Positions 34,451-43,547 are shown, counted from the stretch's first letter. The stretch is 64,000 nt of DNA from an uncultured Litoreibacter sp. (GCA_947494435.1 CANLUY010000002.1:1-64000), one strand, 5' to 3'. Notes: generated from the letters alone by a model not told the origin. Translations and numbers: made by a program.

Positions 34451-35211
34451 ACTCCGATCCTCATATTCAGACCTGCATTCGCCATATGGGTCTTGGCCTC
34501 AGCAATCGTATAGTCCCCGAAGTGAAAGATAGACGCCGCAAGCACGGCATCCGCGCCGCCTTTTGTGACACCCTCTACCAGATGATCCAAGGTGCCAACG
34601 CCGCCCGATGCAATCACAGGAACAGGCACCGCATCAGAGATTGCACGCGTCAGCGGCAAATTATATCCGTCGCGCGTGCCGTCACGATCCATCGAGGTCA
34701 GCAAGATTTCTCCTGCGCCTTTTGCGACGATCATTTCCGCGAATTTGACTGCATCAATCCCTGTGGGCGTCCGCCCCCCTGCGGTAAACAGTTCCCACTT
34801 GCCCGGGCTGACCGTTTTGGCATCTAGGGCCACAACAATGCATTGCGAGCCAAACCTGTCTGCGGCCTCTCGCACGACATCCGGATTGGCCACAGCGGCA
34901 GAATTGAAGCTGACCTTATCTGCCCCCGCGAGCAGCAGTTTGCGCACATCTTCATGGGTGCGCACCCCGCCACCAACGGTCAGCGGAATGTAACACGCCT
35001 CCGCCGTGCGGGTCACAACGTCAAACATGGTGCCACGGTTTTCGTGGGTCGCGTTGATGTCGAGGAAACACAGCTCATCTGCTCCTGCGGCATCATAGGC
35101 TTTTGCAGCTTCCACCGGATCACCAGCATCCCGCAGGCCAACAAAATTTACGCCTTTGACAACGCGGCCGTCTTTGACGTCGAGGCACGGGATGATGCGG
35201 GTTTTCAGCAT
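34447..35211 (-). CDS. hisF: Imidazole glycerol phosphate synthase, cyclase subunit
   Basis: A 254-residue (beta/alpha)8 enzyme that closes the imidazole ring using ammonia from HisH. Motifs: [18 protein letters not shown] at the start with the catalytic Asp, FLDINATHE (about 49), TVGGGVRT (about 80), [14 protein letters not shown] with the second catalytic Asp (about 171), and [10 protein letters not shown] (about 203). The ATG at 35211 gives the normal length; the frame extends 33 codons further without homology. Order on this strand: hisB, hisH, hisA, hisF, hisE. Confidence 0.96.
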   Translation of the reverse strand: MLKTRIIPCLDVKDGRVVKGVNFVGLRDAGDPVEAAKAYDAAGADELCFLDINATHENRGTMFDVVTRTAEACYIPLTVGGGVRTHEDVRKLLLAGADKVSFNSAAVANPDVVREAADRFGSQCIVVALDAKTVSPGKWELFTAGGRTPTGIDAVKFAEMIVAKGAGEILLTSMDRDGTRDGYNLPLTRAISDAVPVPVIASGGVGTLDHLVEGVTKGGADAVLAASIFHFGDYTIAEAKTHMANAGLNMRIGV

Positions 35212-35330
35212 GATTTCGCTCCAATTTGAGGGTCGATGTAGCGGTTCTTTTCCGCTTATGCCAGAGAAGTGATTGGAACTCAGTATGGGGCTGTGCAGTT
35301 CTGTGGTCATAACATGACTGGAGAGAGACT

Positions 35331-35774
35331 ATGAAAGCCCTTTTGACCTCTGCTATTCTCGCTATTGGAACCGCTATGCCTGCCTTCGCTGAACTTGTGA
35401 CCGTACCGTCCCCGAAATCTGTGACGGAGACCGCTGACGCGCTGGCGGCGGCTATTGAAGGGGCAGGGGCTAAAGTTGTTGCACGCGTTGACCATCAGAA
35501 AGCGGCGTCTGGCGCCGGGCTCGAAATGGGCGAGGCGCAGGTTTTGATTTTTGGAAATCCAAAGATCGGGACTCCAGTAATGCAGGCGGATATTCGGTCC
35601 GCGCTGTACCTGCCGTTGAAAGTTCTCGTCTATGCGGATGCGGACGGTAACACGCAGCTGACTTATGACAATCCGGCTGCAATGTTTGATGGACTGGACA
35701 TTCCTGCTGATGCGGAATTCGTAAAGGTCATGACAGGCGCATTGGGCAAGCTGACGGGCAAAGCCGCGCAGTAA
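35331..35774 (+). CDS. Periplasmic DUF302 family protein
   Basis: A 147-residue protein with a signal peptide (about 1-20, ending AFA). The rest matches the DUF302 pattern: SVTETADALAAAIEGAGAKV, then VDHQKAASGAGLEM, the strand VLIFGNPKIGTPVMQ (about 68), and LYLPLKVLVYADADG (about 89). DUF302 proteins form a small alpha/beta fold of unknown biochemical role. It sits on the opposite strand between hisF and hisA, with its start 119 bases from that of hisF and its end 24 bases from the hisA stop. GGAGAGAG lies just before the ATG. Confidence 0.85.
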   Translation: MKALLTSAILAIGTAMPAFAELVTVPSPKSVTETADALAAAIEGAGAKVVARVDHQKAASGAGLEMGEAQVLIFGNPKIGTPVMQADIRSALYLPLKVLVYADADGNTQLTYDNPAAMFDGLDIPADAEFVKVMTGALGKLTGKAAQ

Positions 35775-35798
35775 TGCGCCGCCGAGAAAGGGAAGTGC

Positions 35799-36521
35799 TC
35801 AGCCTTTGAGAAGGCTCAGCGCGTCCTTTAGATCAATGGCTCCGTCATAGAGCGCACGCCCTGAGATGGCACCATCAAGTGGCGCGCCGGTGGCTTTGAG
35901 GTCGGCGAGGTCTTGCAGCGACGAGACACCTCCACTTGCGATGACAGGAATGGAAACAGCGCGGGCGAGGGCGGCTGTCGCCTCGACATTTGGACCTTGC
36001 ATCGCGCCGTCGCGGTTGATGTCGGTGTAGATCAGCGCCGCGACGCCAGCGTCCTCAAATTGCTTGGCCAGCTCTGTAACTTCCATATCCGTTTCTTCTG
36101 CCCAGCCGCGTGTCGCGACCATGCCGTTGCGGGCGTCCAAACCAATCGCCACATGACCGGGGAACGCTTTTGCCGCCTCGCGGACAAGTTCGGGGTTTTC
36201 GACGGCAACGGTCCCTAGAATAACGCGCTGCAGACCTTTGGACAGCCAAGCCTCAATCGTGCCCATGTCGCGGATACCACCGCCCAATTGCGCCGGAACT
36301 GATGTCTCTTTCAAGATCGCCTCAACCGCCGCGCTATTGACGGGCGCGCCTGCGAACGCTCCGTTCAGATCAACAAGATGCAACCACTCGCATCCCGCAT
36401 CCTCAAACGCTTTGGCTTGGGCGGCCGGGTTGTCATTGAACACAGTTGCCTGATCCATTTCCCCCTTGTAGAGGCGCACGCAGTTGCCGTCTTTGAGGTC
36501 GATTGCAGGGTAGAGGATCAT
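35799..36521 (-). CDS. hisA: ProFAR isomerase
   Basis: A 240-residue (beta/alpha)8 isomerase of histidine synthesis, converting ProFAR to PRFAR. It begins [17 protein letters not shown] with the catalytic Asp8, has [13 protein letters not shown] (about 44), QLGGGIRD (about 78), [16 protein letters not shown] (about 164-179) with the second catalytic Asp, and [10 protein letters not shown] (about 196). The ATG at 36521 gives the usual length; the longer frame to 36581 is not supported. The mRNA from hisH to hisA would have to run through the oppositely oriented DUF2147 gene, or hisA may have its own promoter. Confidence 0.96.
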   Translation of the reverse strand: MILYPAIDLKDGNCVRLYKGEMDQATVFNDNPAAQAKAFEDAGCEWLHLVDLNGAFAGAPVNSAAVEAILKETSVPAQLGGGIRDMGTIEAWLSKGLQRVILGTVAVENPELVREAAKAFPGHVAIGLDARNGMVATRGWAEETDMEVTELAKQFEDAGVAALIYTDINRDGAMQGPNVEATAALARAVSIPVIASGGVSSLQDLADLKATGAPLDGAISGRALYDGAIDLKDALSLLKG

Positions 36522-36659
36522 AAGGTTAGCCTTTGATTTTCGAATTGACGCTCCTATCCCACAGTGACGCTGCGTTTGCAAAGGGCATCCGACCCAACGT
36601 CAGGCTTGATTGAAAGGTGACCTGCACGGCAAGCTAAAAAATAGTAACGGGAGGAAGAT

Positions 36660-37052
36660 ATGAAACGATTTACACTAGCCGCAGGTTTTGTGGTCGCGAT
36701 GGCCGGCGCCGCGTTTGCTGCTGATCCGCTGGAAGGCACATGGCGGACTGCAAAAGATGACAACGGAAACTCCGGTCTGATCAAGGTCTCGCCTTGTGGT
36801 GGCAAACTTTGCGGCACACTCGTGCAGTCCTTTGATAAGGCAGGCAAACCTTTCAAATCCGCCAATCGGGGACGTCAGATTATTTCTGCGACCGTTCCAA
36901 CAGGCAATGGCGCCTACAAAGGCAAAGTCTATTCGCCTGACCGCGACAAGACTTATTCTTCCAAGTTGAAGCTGTCCGGGAAAACACTGAAAGTGTCCGG
37001 CTGCGTCTTCGGCATCTGCCGCGATGGCGGTACATGGACCAAAGTCAAATAA
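36660..37052 (+). CDS. Secreted DUF2147 family protein
   Basis: A 130-residue exported protein (signal peptide 1-20, ending AFAA). The mature part follows DUF2147: PLEGTWRTAKDDNG, LIKVSPCGGKLCGTLV (about 40-55), GKVYSPDRDKTYSSKLKL (about 88) and a final SGCVFGICRDGGTWTKV. Four cysteines in two C-x5-C-like pairs probably form disulfides. It is a small beta-barrel-like periplasmic protein of unknown function. GGGAGGAAG precedes the ATG. It lies on the strand opposite to hisH and hisA, 26 bases from the hisH end. Confidence 0.88.
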   Translation: MKRFTLAAGFVVAMAGAAFAADPLEGTWRTAKDDNGNSGLIKVSPCGGKLCGTLVQSFDKAGKPFKSANRGRQIISATVPTGNGAYKGKVYSPDRDKTYSSKLKLSGKTLKVSGCVFGICRDGGTWTKVK

Positions 37053-37077
37053 GCGGATTGCTTTTGACTAAGGCGCG

Positions 37078-37719
37078 TTAAGGCGCCCATTGCAAGAAAT
37101 TCGAAATCAGCCGGAGCCCAGTGCTCTGGCTTTTTTCTGGGTGAAACTGTGTTCCGATCATTGTGCCTTTTGCGATGATCGCTGTGACCTCTCCACCATA
37201 ATCGACATGCGCCAATCGGTCGGCCGCATCGCGGACGTCAAATTGATAGCTGTGCACAAAGTAAGCGTGATTGCCCGTCTCAACACCGTCCAGCACCGGA
37301 TGTGTTCCATTTAAAACCAGATCGTTCCACCCCATGTGAGGAACCTTAAGCGACGCGTCGGAGGGTGTGATTTTCGTGATCTCACCGCCAATCCAGTCAA
37401 AGCCCGGCGTGTCGATGTATTCTCGTCCAACGCTTGCCATCATCTGCATGCCCACGCAGATCCCCATAAAGGGACGCGCTTTCATAACAGCAGCCTCCGT
37501 GATGGCCTCATAAAGACCTGCACGGTCTTGCATCAGCGCATTTCGGCAAGCTGGAAAAGCACCATCACCTGGCAGAACAATTCGGTCCGCGCGGGCCACA
37601 TCATCGGGGCTCGACGTGACCAATACATCACCAGCGTCAACCTCTAACGCCATGCGTTGAAAGGCTTTTTCTGCTGAGTGAAGATTTCCGCTGTCGTAAT
37701 CGACAAGGACGGTCAGCAT
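37078..37719 (-). CDS. hisH: Imidazole glycerol phosphate synthase, glutaminase subunit
   Basis: A 213-residue class I glutamine amidotransferase that supplies ammonia to HisF. The oxyanion and nucleophile region FMGICVGMQMM (about 80-90, Cys84) and the catalytic His-Glu pair in GTQFHPEKSQ (about 190-199) are intact. The start is the ATG at 37719, which shares one base with the hisB stop (TGATG); a GTG one codon upstream is also possible. It is second in the hisB-hisH pair. Confidence 0.96.
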   Translation of the reverse strand: MLTVLVDYDSGNLHSAEKAFQRMALEVDAGDVLVTSSPDDVARADRIVLPGDGAFPACRNALMQDRAGLYEAITEAAVMKARPFMGICVGMQMMASVGREYIDTPGFDWIGGEITKITPSDASLKVPHMGWNDLVLNGTHPVLDGVETGNHAYFVHSYQFDVRDAADRLAHVDYGGEVTAIIAKGTMIGTQFHPEKSQSTGLRLISNFLQWAP

Positions 37720-38306
37720 CACAAACTGCCTTTGGTCGATGGGATATCGTCCGCCTTGCGCGGGTCAGTTTCCAACGCATCGCGCAACGCGCGGGCAACG
37801 GCTTTGAAGGCGGCCTCAACGATGTGGTGGCTGTTGAACCCGTGGACCTGATCAATATGCAACGTGATCCCGCCATGCGTCGCAAAAGCTTGAAAGAACT
37901 CGCGGACAAGCTCTGTGTCAAACGTCCCGATCTTTTGGGTGGGCAGATCAAGATTGCAAATCAGAAATGGACGCGCGGACAAATCCAGCGCCGCGCGCAC
38001 CTGCGCGTCGTCCATAGGCAAGATGCAGGACCCATAGCGCACAATGCCGCGCTTATCGCCAAGTGCTTTTGCCAAGGCCTGCCCCAGTGCGATGCCCGTA
38101 TCTTCAACAGTGTGGTGGTCATCAATATGCAGATCACCCGTGGCGCGCACAGTCATATCAATCAACGCATGGCGGGCCAGCTGGTCGAGCATGTGATCAA
38201 AGAACCCGACACCAGTCTGATTGTCATATGTGCCAGTTCCATCGAGATTGATCTCGACGCTGATATCCGTCTCAGCCGTTCTGCGTGTGATGCTTGCGGT
38301 CCGCAT
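37719..38306 (-). CDS. hisB: Imidazoleglycerol-phosphate dehydratase
   Basis: A 195-residue manganese enzyme that removes water from imidazole glycerol phosphate. The two metal-binding His motifs are visible: [13 protein letters not shown] (about 34-46) with [17 protein letters not shown] (about 62-78), and [25 protein letters not shown] in the repeated half (about 141-165). ATG at 38306 is chosen because GGAG lies 6 bases upstream; the ATG at 38321 lacks one. It is the first gene of the his cluster on this strand. Confidence 0.96.
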   Translation of the reverse strand: MRTASITRRTAETDISVEINLDGTGTYDNQTGVGFFDHMLDQLARHALIDMTVRATGDLHIDDHHTVEDTGIALGQALAKALGDKRGIVRYGSCILPMDDAQVRAALDLSARPFLICNLDLPTQKIGTFDTELVREFFQAFATHGGITLHIDQVHGFNSHHIVEAAFKAVARALRDALETDPRKADDIPSTKGSL

Positions 38307-38407
38307 GGGCGTCTCCTTCACTTCTGGTGCGCCTTATATCAGCCCTCAGTGTTAGGCCAAGAGGGTGTGGATGCGCCAAGCGCACACTGTCACGAAATTG
38401 CCGGTGA

Positions 38408-40168
38408 TTGCCGTCTGAGCGACAATCTTTCCAATTTGGTAACAATTATCCGCAAAATGACCCTATCGCTGACACATTCCGGCCTCTCGCCAATGGTTCC
38501 GTAGCGGAAACCGTTACGCAGACAGAGCAGCTTATGCCGGCACTTAATGCTGATACAACGGCCAGCGCAGTTGCCATGGCCAGCGAAATATTGGGATCGG
38601 GCTTCACGATCAATTCCGCCACCTACACAGGTGACGCCAATTCTTCTGCGACCTATGTAGATGGAGATACAACAAACCCGGACGTGCTGCCCTCGGACAC
38701 CGGTGTCATCCTTTCGACCGGCAACGTTGCTGATTTTGCCAATGCAACAGGCGCCAATAACCAAAACGGCGGGACATCGACCAACACTTCCGGCCCGGAT
38801 GGGGCCGGACCTTTTGGGGCTGGAACATTCGATGCGGCTATCCTTGAAGTGAACTTCACGCCCGAGCCGGGACAAACCTCCCTCAATATCGAATTTCGTT
38901 TTTATTCAGAGGAATACAATGAGTATGTGTATTCCAACTTTAACGACATTGCCTTGGTTCAGATTGATGGCGTGACCGTTCCAATCTCCGTTGGATCAGG
39001 CGAAATTTCGGTGAATGGGATCAACAACGCAGGTGTGACCACACCTGCCAACGGCAATCAGGCAAACGATCCAAATCCGGGAAACGGCGTGTTCGATAGC
39101 GCCAATCCGAACCTCTATATCGACAACACAGCAGGTACATACGCAACGGAGATGGACGGGTTCACCGTCACCTTGTCTCTCGACATTCCGGTTACGCCGG
39201 GTGTTGCGCAAGACCTGTTCATTGGTATTGCCGATACTGGGGACGCCGCGTGGGACAGCTCAATTGTCATCGCGTCAAACAACGTGCCGGACACCACGGA
39301 TACCGACCCGATTGCGACCGATGACACGGGCATTGATACCTTTGGGACCAACCCAAAGACGGTTGATATTCTGGCCAATGATAGCGACCCTAACGGCCAA
39401 GCGCTGACCATTACACAGATCAACGGCGTCGATGTGGTCGCGGGTGACACAGTCACGCTGAATACAGGCCAAACGGTGACGCTGAATGCAAATGGCACCG
39501 TCACTTTGGTCAACGTGGGAGGGGCAACTGGCTCAACCTCCTTCAGCTACACGATCGCCGATACAGACGGGAACACAGACAGTGCGTTCGTCACCTTTGA
39601 TGCAAACCCGATTTGTTTTTGCAGCGGAACTCAGATTGAGACACCGCATGGCGCCCGCCCAGTCGAGGACCTTCAGGCCGGCGATCTTGTGCTGACACGA
39701 GACAATGGCCCGCAGCCCATCCGCTGGGTCGGTGCGCGCAAAATGCTCGCCAATGCGAAAGCTGCACCAATTGAGTTTGCTGCTGGTTCAATCGGAAATG
39801 CCAAGCAGCTTCTTGTCTCGCCGCAGCACCGGATGCTTGCAACAGGCTATCTGCCTGAGTTGTATTTTGGCACGCAGGAGGTTTTGTTGACGGCGGTTCA
39901 CATGGTGAACGGGCGCGACATTTTCCAGCATGAGCCGGGTCTGGTCACCTATCACCATATCGCATTTGACAGACACGAAATCGTCACGGCCAACGGCGTT
40001 CCGACAGAAAGCTATCAGCCCGGCGCTTATAGTCTTCCGGGGCTTGATAAGGTGGCCCGCGAAGCCTTGTTCCGTGTCTTCCCGATGCTGCGTTCAAATC
40101 CGGTGGCCTATGGCCCGGCAGCGAGGTTCAGCGTGCGCGGCACGCAAACGTCGCTCCTTGCAGCGTAA
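38408..40168 (+). CDS. Hint-domain protein with choice-of-anchor-L-like region
   Basis: A protein of up to 586 residues in three parts. About 45-290 resembles the choice-of-anchor L domain of bacterial surface proteins (SGFTINSATYTGD, DTGVILSTGN, FRFYSEEYNEYVYSNFNDI). About 300-400 is a cadherin/VCBS-like beta domain (VDILANDSDPNGQALTI, SFSYTIADTDGN). From Cys403 there is a Hint_2-type domain (CFCSGTQIETPHGARPVEDL, GDLVLTRDNG, QLLVSPQHRML), as in many Rhodobacteraceae surface proteins. No signal peptide is seen. The first codon of the open frame is a TTG (38408), with an ATG at 38534 that still leaves all domains, so the start is uncertain. It may use a type I route, perhaps the one at 28.9-31.9 kb, but it lacks RTX repeats. 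Confidence 0.85.
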   Translation: MPSERQSFQFGNNYPQNDPIADTFRPLANGSVAETVTQTEQLMPALNADTTASAVAMASEILGSGFTINSATYTGDANSSATYVDGDTTNPDVLPSDTGVILSTGNVADFANATGANNQNGGTSTNTSGPDGAGPFGAGTFDAAILEVNFTPEPGQTSLNIEFRFYSEEYNEYVYSNFNDIALVQIDGVTVPISVGSGEISVNGINNAGVTTPANGNQANDPNPGNGVFDSANPNLYIDNTAGTYATEMDGFTVTLSLDIPVTPGVAQDLFIGIADTGDAAWDSSIVIASNNVPDTTDTDPIATDDTGIDTFGTNPKTVDILANDSDPNGQALTITQINGVDVVAGDTVTLNTGQTVTLNANGTVTLVNVGGATGSTSFSYTIADTDGNTDSAFVTFDANPICFCSGTQIETPHGARPVEDLQAGDLVLTRDNGPQPIRWVGARKMLANAKAAPIEFAAGSIGNAKQLLVSPQHRMLATGYLPELYFGTQEVLLTAVHMVNGRDIFQHEPGLVTYHHIAFDRHEIVTANGVPTESYQPGAYSLPGLDKVAREALFRVFPMLRSNPVAYGPAARFSVRGTQTSLLAA

Positions 40169-40193
40169 CGAACAAACAGGTCTGAAACGAAAC

Positions 40194-40221
40194 AAGGGCC
40201 GCGGTTTTCACCGCGACCCTT
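40194..40221. terminator. Bidirectional rho-independent-like terminator
   Basis: AAGGGCCGCGGT, loop TTTC, ACCGCGACCCTT: a 12-bp stem with one G-T pair. It lies 26 bases after the Hint gene stop (plus strand) and 12 bases after the tRNA-Gly 3' end (minus strand), so it can end both convergent transcripts. Confidence 0.75.
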
Positions 40222-40232
40222 TGTGTCCAAAC

Positions 40233-40307
40233 TGGAGCGGGCGATGAGATTCGAACTCACGACCCTAACCTTGGCAAGGTTATGCTCTACCCCTGAGCTA
40301 CGCCCGC
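40233..40307 (-). tRNA. tRNA-Gly (GCC anticodon)
   Basis: A 75-base gene including an encoded CCA end. The acceptor arms GCGGGCG and CGCCCGC pair perfectly, followed by T and CCA. The anticodon stem TAACC/GGTTA holds the loop TTGCCAA, so the anticodon is GCC. The D arm (GCTC...GAGC) and the T arm with TTCGAAT are normal. No integrase or attachment-site repeat is seen next to it. Confidence 0.97.
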
Positions 40308-40386
40308 ATCCGTTGGTGAGCGTCAGATATAAACTCTACGAGCGTCCTGCAAGCGTAAAATAGGAAATATCCAAAATTTCCTGCTG

Positions 40387-40695
40387 CTAGATATCAATGA
40401 CCTCGTCGCTGTCTTTCTTCGGGGTCTCTTCAAGCTCTTTGGGGGATTTGCGGCGAATAATGATATCCCCGTTCGGCAAAACCTCAGGCGGGTGATAGGC
40501 ATTCAGGCCCTGCAATTGCTCCGCAAGGTCCTCCATCAACGGTGTCACCTCATCAGTGAAGCTTTCAAAAAGCTTCTGCATCCCGTCGGCCAAATCATCG
40601 AGGCCCTCGATCAAGGGTTCGTCTTTTGGCGTGTCTTGCGAGAACCCGGCGACGGGCAGGGCGGTCAACAAAACTGTGCATAAAAATCTGGTCAT
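40387..40695 (-). CDS. Small periplasmic hypothetical protein
   Basis: A 102-residue protein starting MTRFLCTVLLTALPVAGFSQ, a signal peptide cleaved near residue 20. The mature part is acidic and helical (GLDDLADGMQKLFESFTDEV, then MEDLAEQLQGLNAYHPPEVL), with a short beta-like PNGDIIIRRK and a charged end. Such proteins are common in Rhodobacteraceae, and I see no ATP-binding motif. ATG at 40695 is preferred to the longer frame, which would hide the signal peptide. It follows the EEP gene by 17 bases and is probably in its operon. Confidence 0.8.
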   Translation of the reverse strand: MTRFLCTVLLTALPVAGFSQDTPKDEPLIEGLDDLADGMQKLFESFTDEVTPLMEDLAEQLQGLNAYHPPEVLPNGDIIIRRKSPKELEETPKKDSDEVIDI

Positions 40696-40712
40696 ACATC
40701 GAAGGTAAGCGT

Positions 40713-41738
40713 TTAGAGCGCAATATCCAAGGTCACCGGAAAATGATCGGAGGCGGTTAACAAGGCCGCCCTGAGAACCACATTGCCCCAACATGCGGGA
40801 TCATCAAACGGATGCCAGATGTGCCACTTGGGCGAGAGTGCCGCCAAATCCGGTGAAACCATCACGTAATCCAACAGCGCGTTCAAATAGCGTTTTTCAT
40901 GCCGCAAATAGAAGCGCGACGTGGCAGGTTGCGCACCAATACGCTGGGACAGGGCTATTTTTGCATGTGGATCAAACAGCTGCTGCGCGGGGTCTTTACC
41001 GACCCCCAAGACAATCTCCACGCCAGACCGGCCAAACAGTTGTTCATATTCATCCAGTCCGGGGCCGTCGTTGAAGTCACCCAGAACGATCAGTGGGTCC
41101 TTTGCCGTCAGATGATGCTCCACCCGGTCGCGTAGCCAAATACACTGTGCCAATTGCTTGCGCCGGTTCGCGATGGAGATCCGCATCACCTCTGCCGCGT
41201 CGCGCGCGCCATGTGGAGCCTTTGATTTCAGATGTGCCCCGATCAGCCGCAGGGCCTTCCCCGATGCCGTCTGTAGTGCGACTTCGAGAGGCGGTTTTGA
41301 AAACCGCACATCGTCCTCTCGGTCATCCACATCCAGATCAATGTGAAATTCGCCATCAAAGCGGGGCGCTTCGCCCTTGCGGCCTGCCTCGGGCCCTTTG
41401 GGATCATGCATTGCGGTCAAAACGTCAGGATCATACAGCAGCGCGATCTCTTGCTGGGTGTCATTGACGAACCCGATCAGCGAACGCCGCGCCCGCAGCC
41501 CGAACCGTTCGGCAAACCCGTCCAGCGCAGCCATCCCATCGCGCGACCGGCTTGTGTCGGGTGCCTCGATGATCATCACAGCATCCGCGTCCATCGCCTG
41601 AAATACCTGTCCCAGAGCAGCCGTTTGTTGTGCCTTGGTGACATCGCGCCGACTGGACCAACTGTCATCGTCAACAAGCCCGCCGCTCTCGTCAAACAAC
41701 GACGAGAACCATTCGACATTATAGGTTGCTATTCTCAC
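40713..41738 (-). CDS. Endonuclease/exonuclease/phosphatase family protein
   Basis: A 341-residue metal-dependent phosphohydrolase of the EEP (DNase I-like) fold. Landmarks: VRIATYNVEWFSSL at the start (Asn8), ADAVMIIEAPD with the metal-binding Glu (about 59), IGAHLKSKAPHG (about 166), PLIVLGDFNDGPG with Asp-Phe-Asn (about 216) and the final TASDHFPVTL with the catalytic Asp-His (about 331). The GTG at 41738 overlaps the stop of the TerB-DnaJ gene (GTGA), so it is the likely start. Substrate (nucleic acid, phospholipid or inositol phosphate) cannot be told. Confidence 0.88.
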   Translation of the reverse strand: MRIATYNVEWFSSLFDESGGLVDDDSWSSRRDVTKAQQTAALGQVFQAMDADAVMIIEAPDTSRSRDGMAALDGFAERFGLRARRSLIGFVNDTQQEIALLYDPDVLTAMHDPKGPEAGRKGEAPRFDGEFHIDLDVDDREDDVRFSKPPLEVALQTASGKALRLIGAHLKSKAPHGARDAAEVMRISIANRRKQLAQCIWLRDRVEHHLTAKDPLIVLGDFNDGPGLDEYEQLFGRSGVEIVLGVGKDPAQQLFDPHAKIALSQRIGAQPATSRFYLRHEKRYLNALLDYVMVSPDLAALSPKWHIWHPFDDPACWGNVVLRAALLTASDHFPVTLDIAL

Positions 41739-42415
41739 GCCGCCTGACGGGAGATGTCTTCCCAAGCCTTGTTGATCAGAACCAAACGCTTTTCAGCCAG
41801 CTTCACGGCTTCTTCCGGCATGCCGCGCGCAACGAGCCTGTCAGGATGGGTTTCACGGACCAATTCCCGCCAGAGCGCGCGGACTTCATCCCGTGACATG
41901 TCCGGCGTCGCCCCCAGAATAAAATAGGGATCATGGTCGGCATCAGGCACATACCGCGCCCGTAACGTACGAAACTCCGCCTTCGTCATGCCAAAAATGT
42001 CGGCCACAATATGCAGAAAGTCGTCCTCGGCTTCGTGATAATCCCCATCAGCCACTGCGATATGAAAGAGCCCCTCCATCAGATCGAATAACGTGTCATG
42101 CCGGTCGTCAAACATGGCCGCGATCTTCTGGGCGTAACTGTCAAAGCCCGCAACGTCTTGTCGGGCCAGATTGAACACCCGTGCGGCATTGGCTTCATCG
42201 GCTTCATGGATCGTAAAAACCTCGCGAAACGCCGCGACCTCGCCTTTTGTCACCAACCCGTCCGCTTTTGCCATTTTCGCGCCCAGCGCGATCACAGCAA
42301 TGGTGAAGGCCACACTGCGCTCAGGTTCTGCCCAAAGCTTGTCAAATACAGCCGCGAGCCCTTCGCCATTGGCGAGGGCAGACAGAGCCTCTGCGATGCG
42401 TTGCCAAATCGACAT
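41735..42415 (-). CDS. TerB-DnaJ domain co-chaperone (DjlA-like)
   Basis: A 226-residue cytoplasmic protein. Residues about 25-140 form a TerB-like helical domain (AKMAKADGLVTKGEVAAFRE, then HIAVADGDYHEAEDDFLH), each half with an acidic ADG motif that may bind metal. The C-terminal J domain (about 163-225) has DPYFILGATPDMSRDEVRAL and an intact HPD in RETHPDRL, so it should stimulate an Hsp70 ATPase. Unlike E. coli DjlA, it lacks a membrane anchor. ATG at 42415 is preferred to GTG at 42424. It is coupled to the downstream EEP gene. Confidence 0.9.
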   Translation of the reverse strand: MSIWQRIAEALSALANGEGLAAVFDKLWAEPERSVAFTIAVIALGAKMAKADGLVTKGEVAAFREVFTIHEADEANAARVFNLARQDVAGFDSYAQKIAAMFDDRHDTLFDLMEGLFHIAVADGDYHEAEDDFLHIVADIFGMTKAEFRTLRARYVPDADHDPYFILGATPDMSRDEVRALWRELVRETHPDRLVARGMPEEAVKLAEKRLVLINKAWEDISRQAA

Positions 42416-42447
42416 AGGCGCCACGCTACCTGAGTCTTTTCGGAATG

Positions 42448-42927
42448 TCAGAGGCTTTTCTGCATCAAGATCAGATCAATCTCGCGGTTGAACTTCCAGC
42501 CTATCCCTTTCAGGTGGCCTACGAACTCATAGCCTTGGCTTTGGTGGAATTTCAGCCCCGTATCGTTCTCTCCGGACACCCCGGCGATCATATGCGTCAC
42601 ACCCAGACTGCGAGCCCTAACTTCCAGCTTTGCCAATAACATAGCGCCGTATCCTGCATGGCGCGCGTCTATATCAAGGCAGATCGAATGCTCTTTGACC
42701 TTGCTATACCCGACCCCTGACCGGAACGGGCCAAAAGTGGCGTAGCCCTTGATCTCGCCCGCGTGCTCGATCACCAAATACACCTCGGCCACTTCGATCG
42801 CGGTCGTAATTTCTTCGACGGACTTCTCGATGCTTTGAAAGGTGACGGTCGTATTGCGGATCAGCTGGTTAAGGATCGTCGCAATGGCCGCCGCGTCGCG
42901 TGGGGTGGCATCGCGGATAGTGGTCAT
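42448..42927 (-). CDS. GNAT N-acetyltransferase, phosphinothricin acetyltransferase-like
   Basis: A 159-residue GNAT enzyme. It starts TIRDATPRDAAAIATILNQL, shows the YATFGPFRSGVGYSKVKEHS strand region (about 62) typical of the Pat/MnaT group, and has an acetyl-CoA site near ARHAGYGAMLLAKLE (about 87-101) where the usual Arg/Gln-x-x-Gly is slightly altered to HAGYG. The C-terminal FHQSQGYEFVGHLKGIGWKF is also typical. Likely acceptors are amino acids or analogues such as methionine sulfoximine. It overlaps the upstream glyoxalase-like gene by ATGA. Confidence 0.88.
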   Translation of the reverse strand: MTTIRDATPRDAAAIATILNQLIRNTTVTFQSIEKSVEEITTAIEVAEVYLVIEHAGEIKGYATFGPFRSGVGYSKVKEHSICLDIDARHAGYGAMLLAKLEVRARSLGVTHMIAGVSGENDTGLKFHQSQGYEFVGHLKGIGWKFNREIDLILMQKSL

Positions 42928-43547
42928 TCCAACCGCTTTTGGCCATCCGGCCCATCAAGTATCGCAACGATTTTCTTGGTCTCGTTGGGCATGAACTGCG
43001 CCGTGTCCCGTGGCATCAACGGGCTCAAACACTCAGCCATCTCGACGGCATCGGGATGATGGATTGTCAGTCGCGACAGGCGCAAGCCACTGTCGGGTAG
43101 GGTTTGTGTCGGATGCAGATCACAATCCCATTGAATGATTGCCGGTGCCCAGCCGCCCCATGGCAAAACGCCTGTCTTAGGCACCGCCATGCGCCACGCC
43201 AGATCGCCGCGGGTCAAGGCGATCGGCGTGCCAAATCCATCCGGCAGGTCGTTCAAAAGCCCCTCAATATCGTCAGTGCGCAATATCCAATTCGTCAAAC
43301 GCGGTGGGCCACTGAACGCATCCAGATTAAACCAGCGCGGAAATTCAGGGCTGGGGGCCGCCGGATTGATCGCGATCATCTCGAAATACAAGTCCGGCCC
43401 CATGCCGGTGAGCCGGTTATGAGTTCCCATCAACGGGTGTTCGCCCTGCACGGGCAATTCAACGCCCAAAGTGTCAGCGATATGAGCGCTGCCCGCGTCC
43501 AGCGTCTCGGCGGCAACTGCAAGATGGTCGAGGGTAAGTCTAGCCAT
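42924..43547 (-). CDS. Glyoxalase-like domain protein (VOC superfamily)
   Basis: A 207-residue protein beginning MARLTLDHLAVAAETLDAGS, then GEHPLMGTHNRLTG (about 36) and LYFEMIAINPAAPSP (about 54), the pattern of the larger glyoxalase-like proteins of this group. The second half has a weaker repeat of the same fold (RLSRLTIHHPDAVEMAE, about 154). His and Glu residues at the metal positions (DHLAV, YFEMI) are present, so metal-dependent chemistry is possible, but the substrate is unknown. It is translationally coupled to the GNAT gene by a 4-base overlap. The start at 43547 leaves 63 bases to the divergent cyclo-ligase gene. Confidence 0.82.
   Translation of the reverse strand: MARLTLDHLAVAAETLDAGSAHIADTLGVELPVQGEHPLMGTHNRLTGMGPDLYFEMIAINPAAPSPEFPRWFNLDAFSGPPRLTNWILRTDDIEGLLNDLPDGFGTPIALTRGDLAWRMAVPKTGVLPWGGWAPAIIQWDCDLHPTQTLPDSGLRLSRLTIHHPDAVEMAECLSPLMPRDTAQFMPNETKKIVAILDGPDGQKRLE

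Noticed and set aside
40233-40307. tRNA-Gly as an integration site of a genomic island
   Set aside because: No integrase and no repeat of the tRNA 3' end were noticed nearby.
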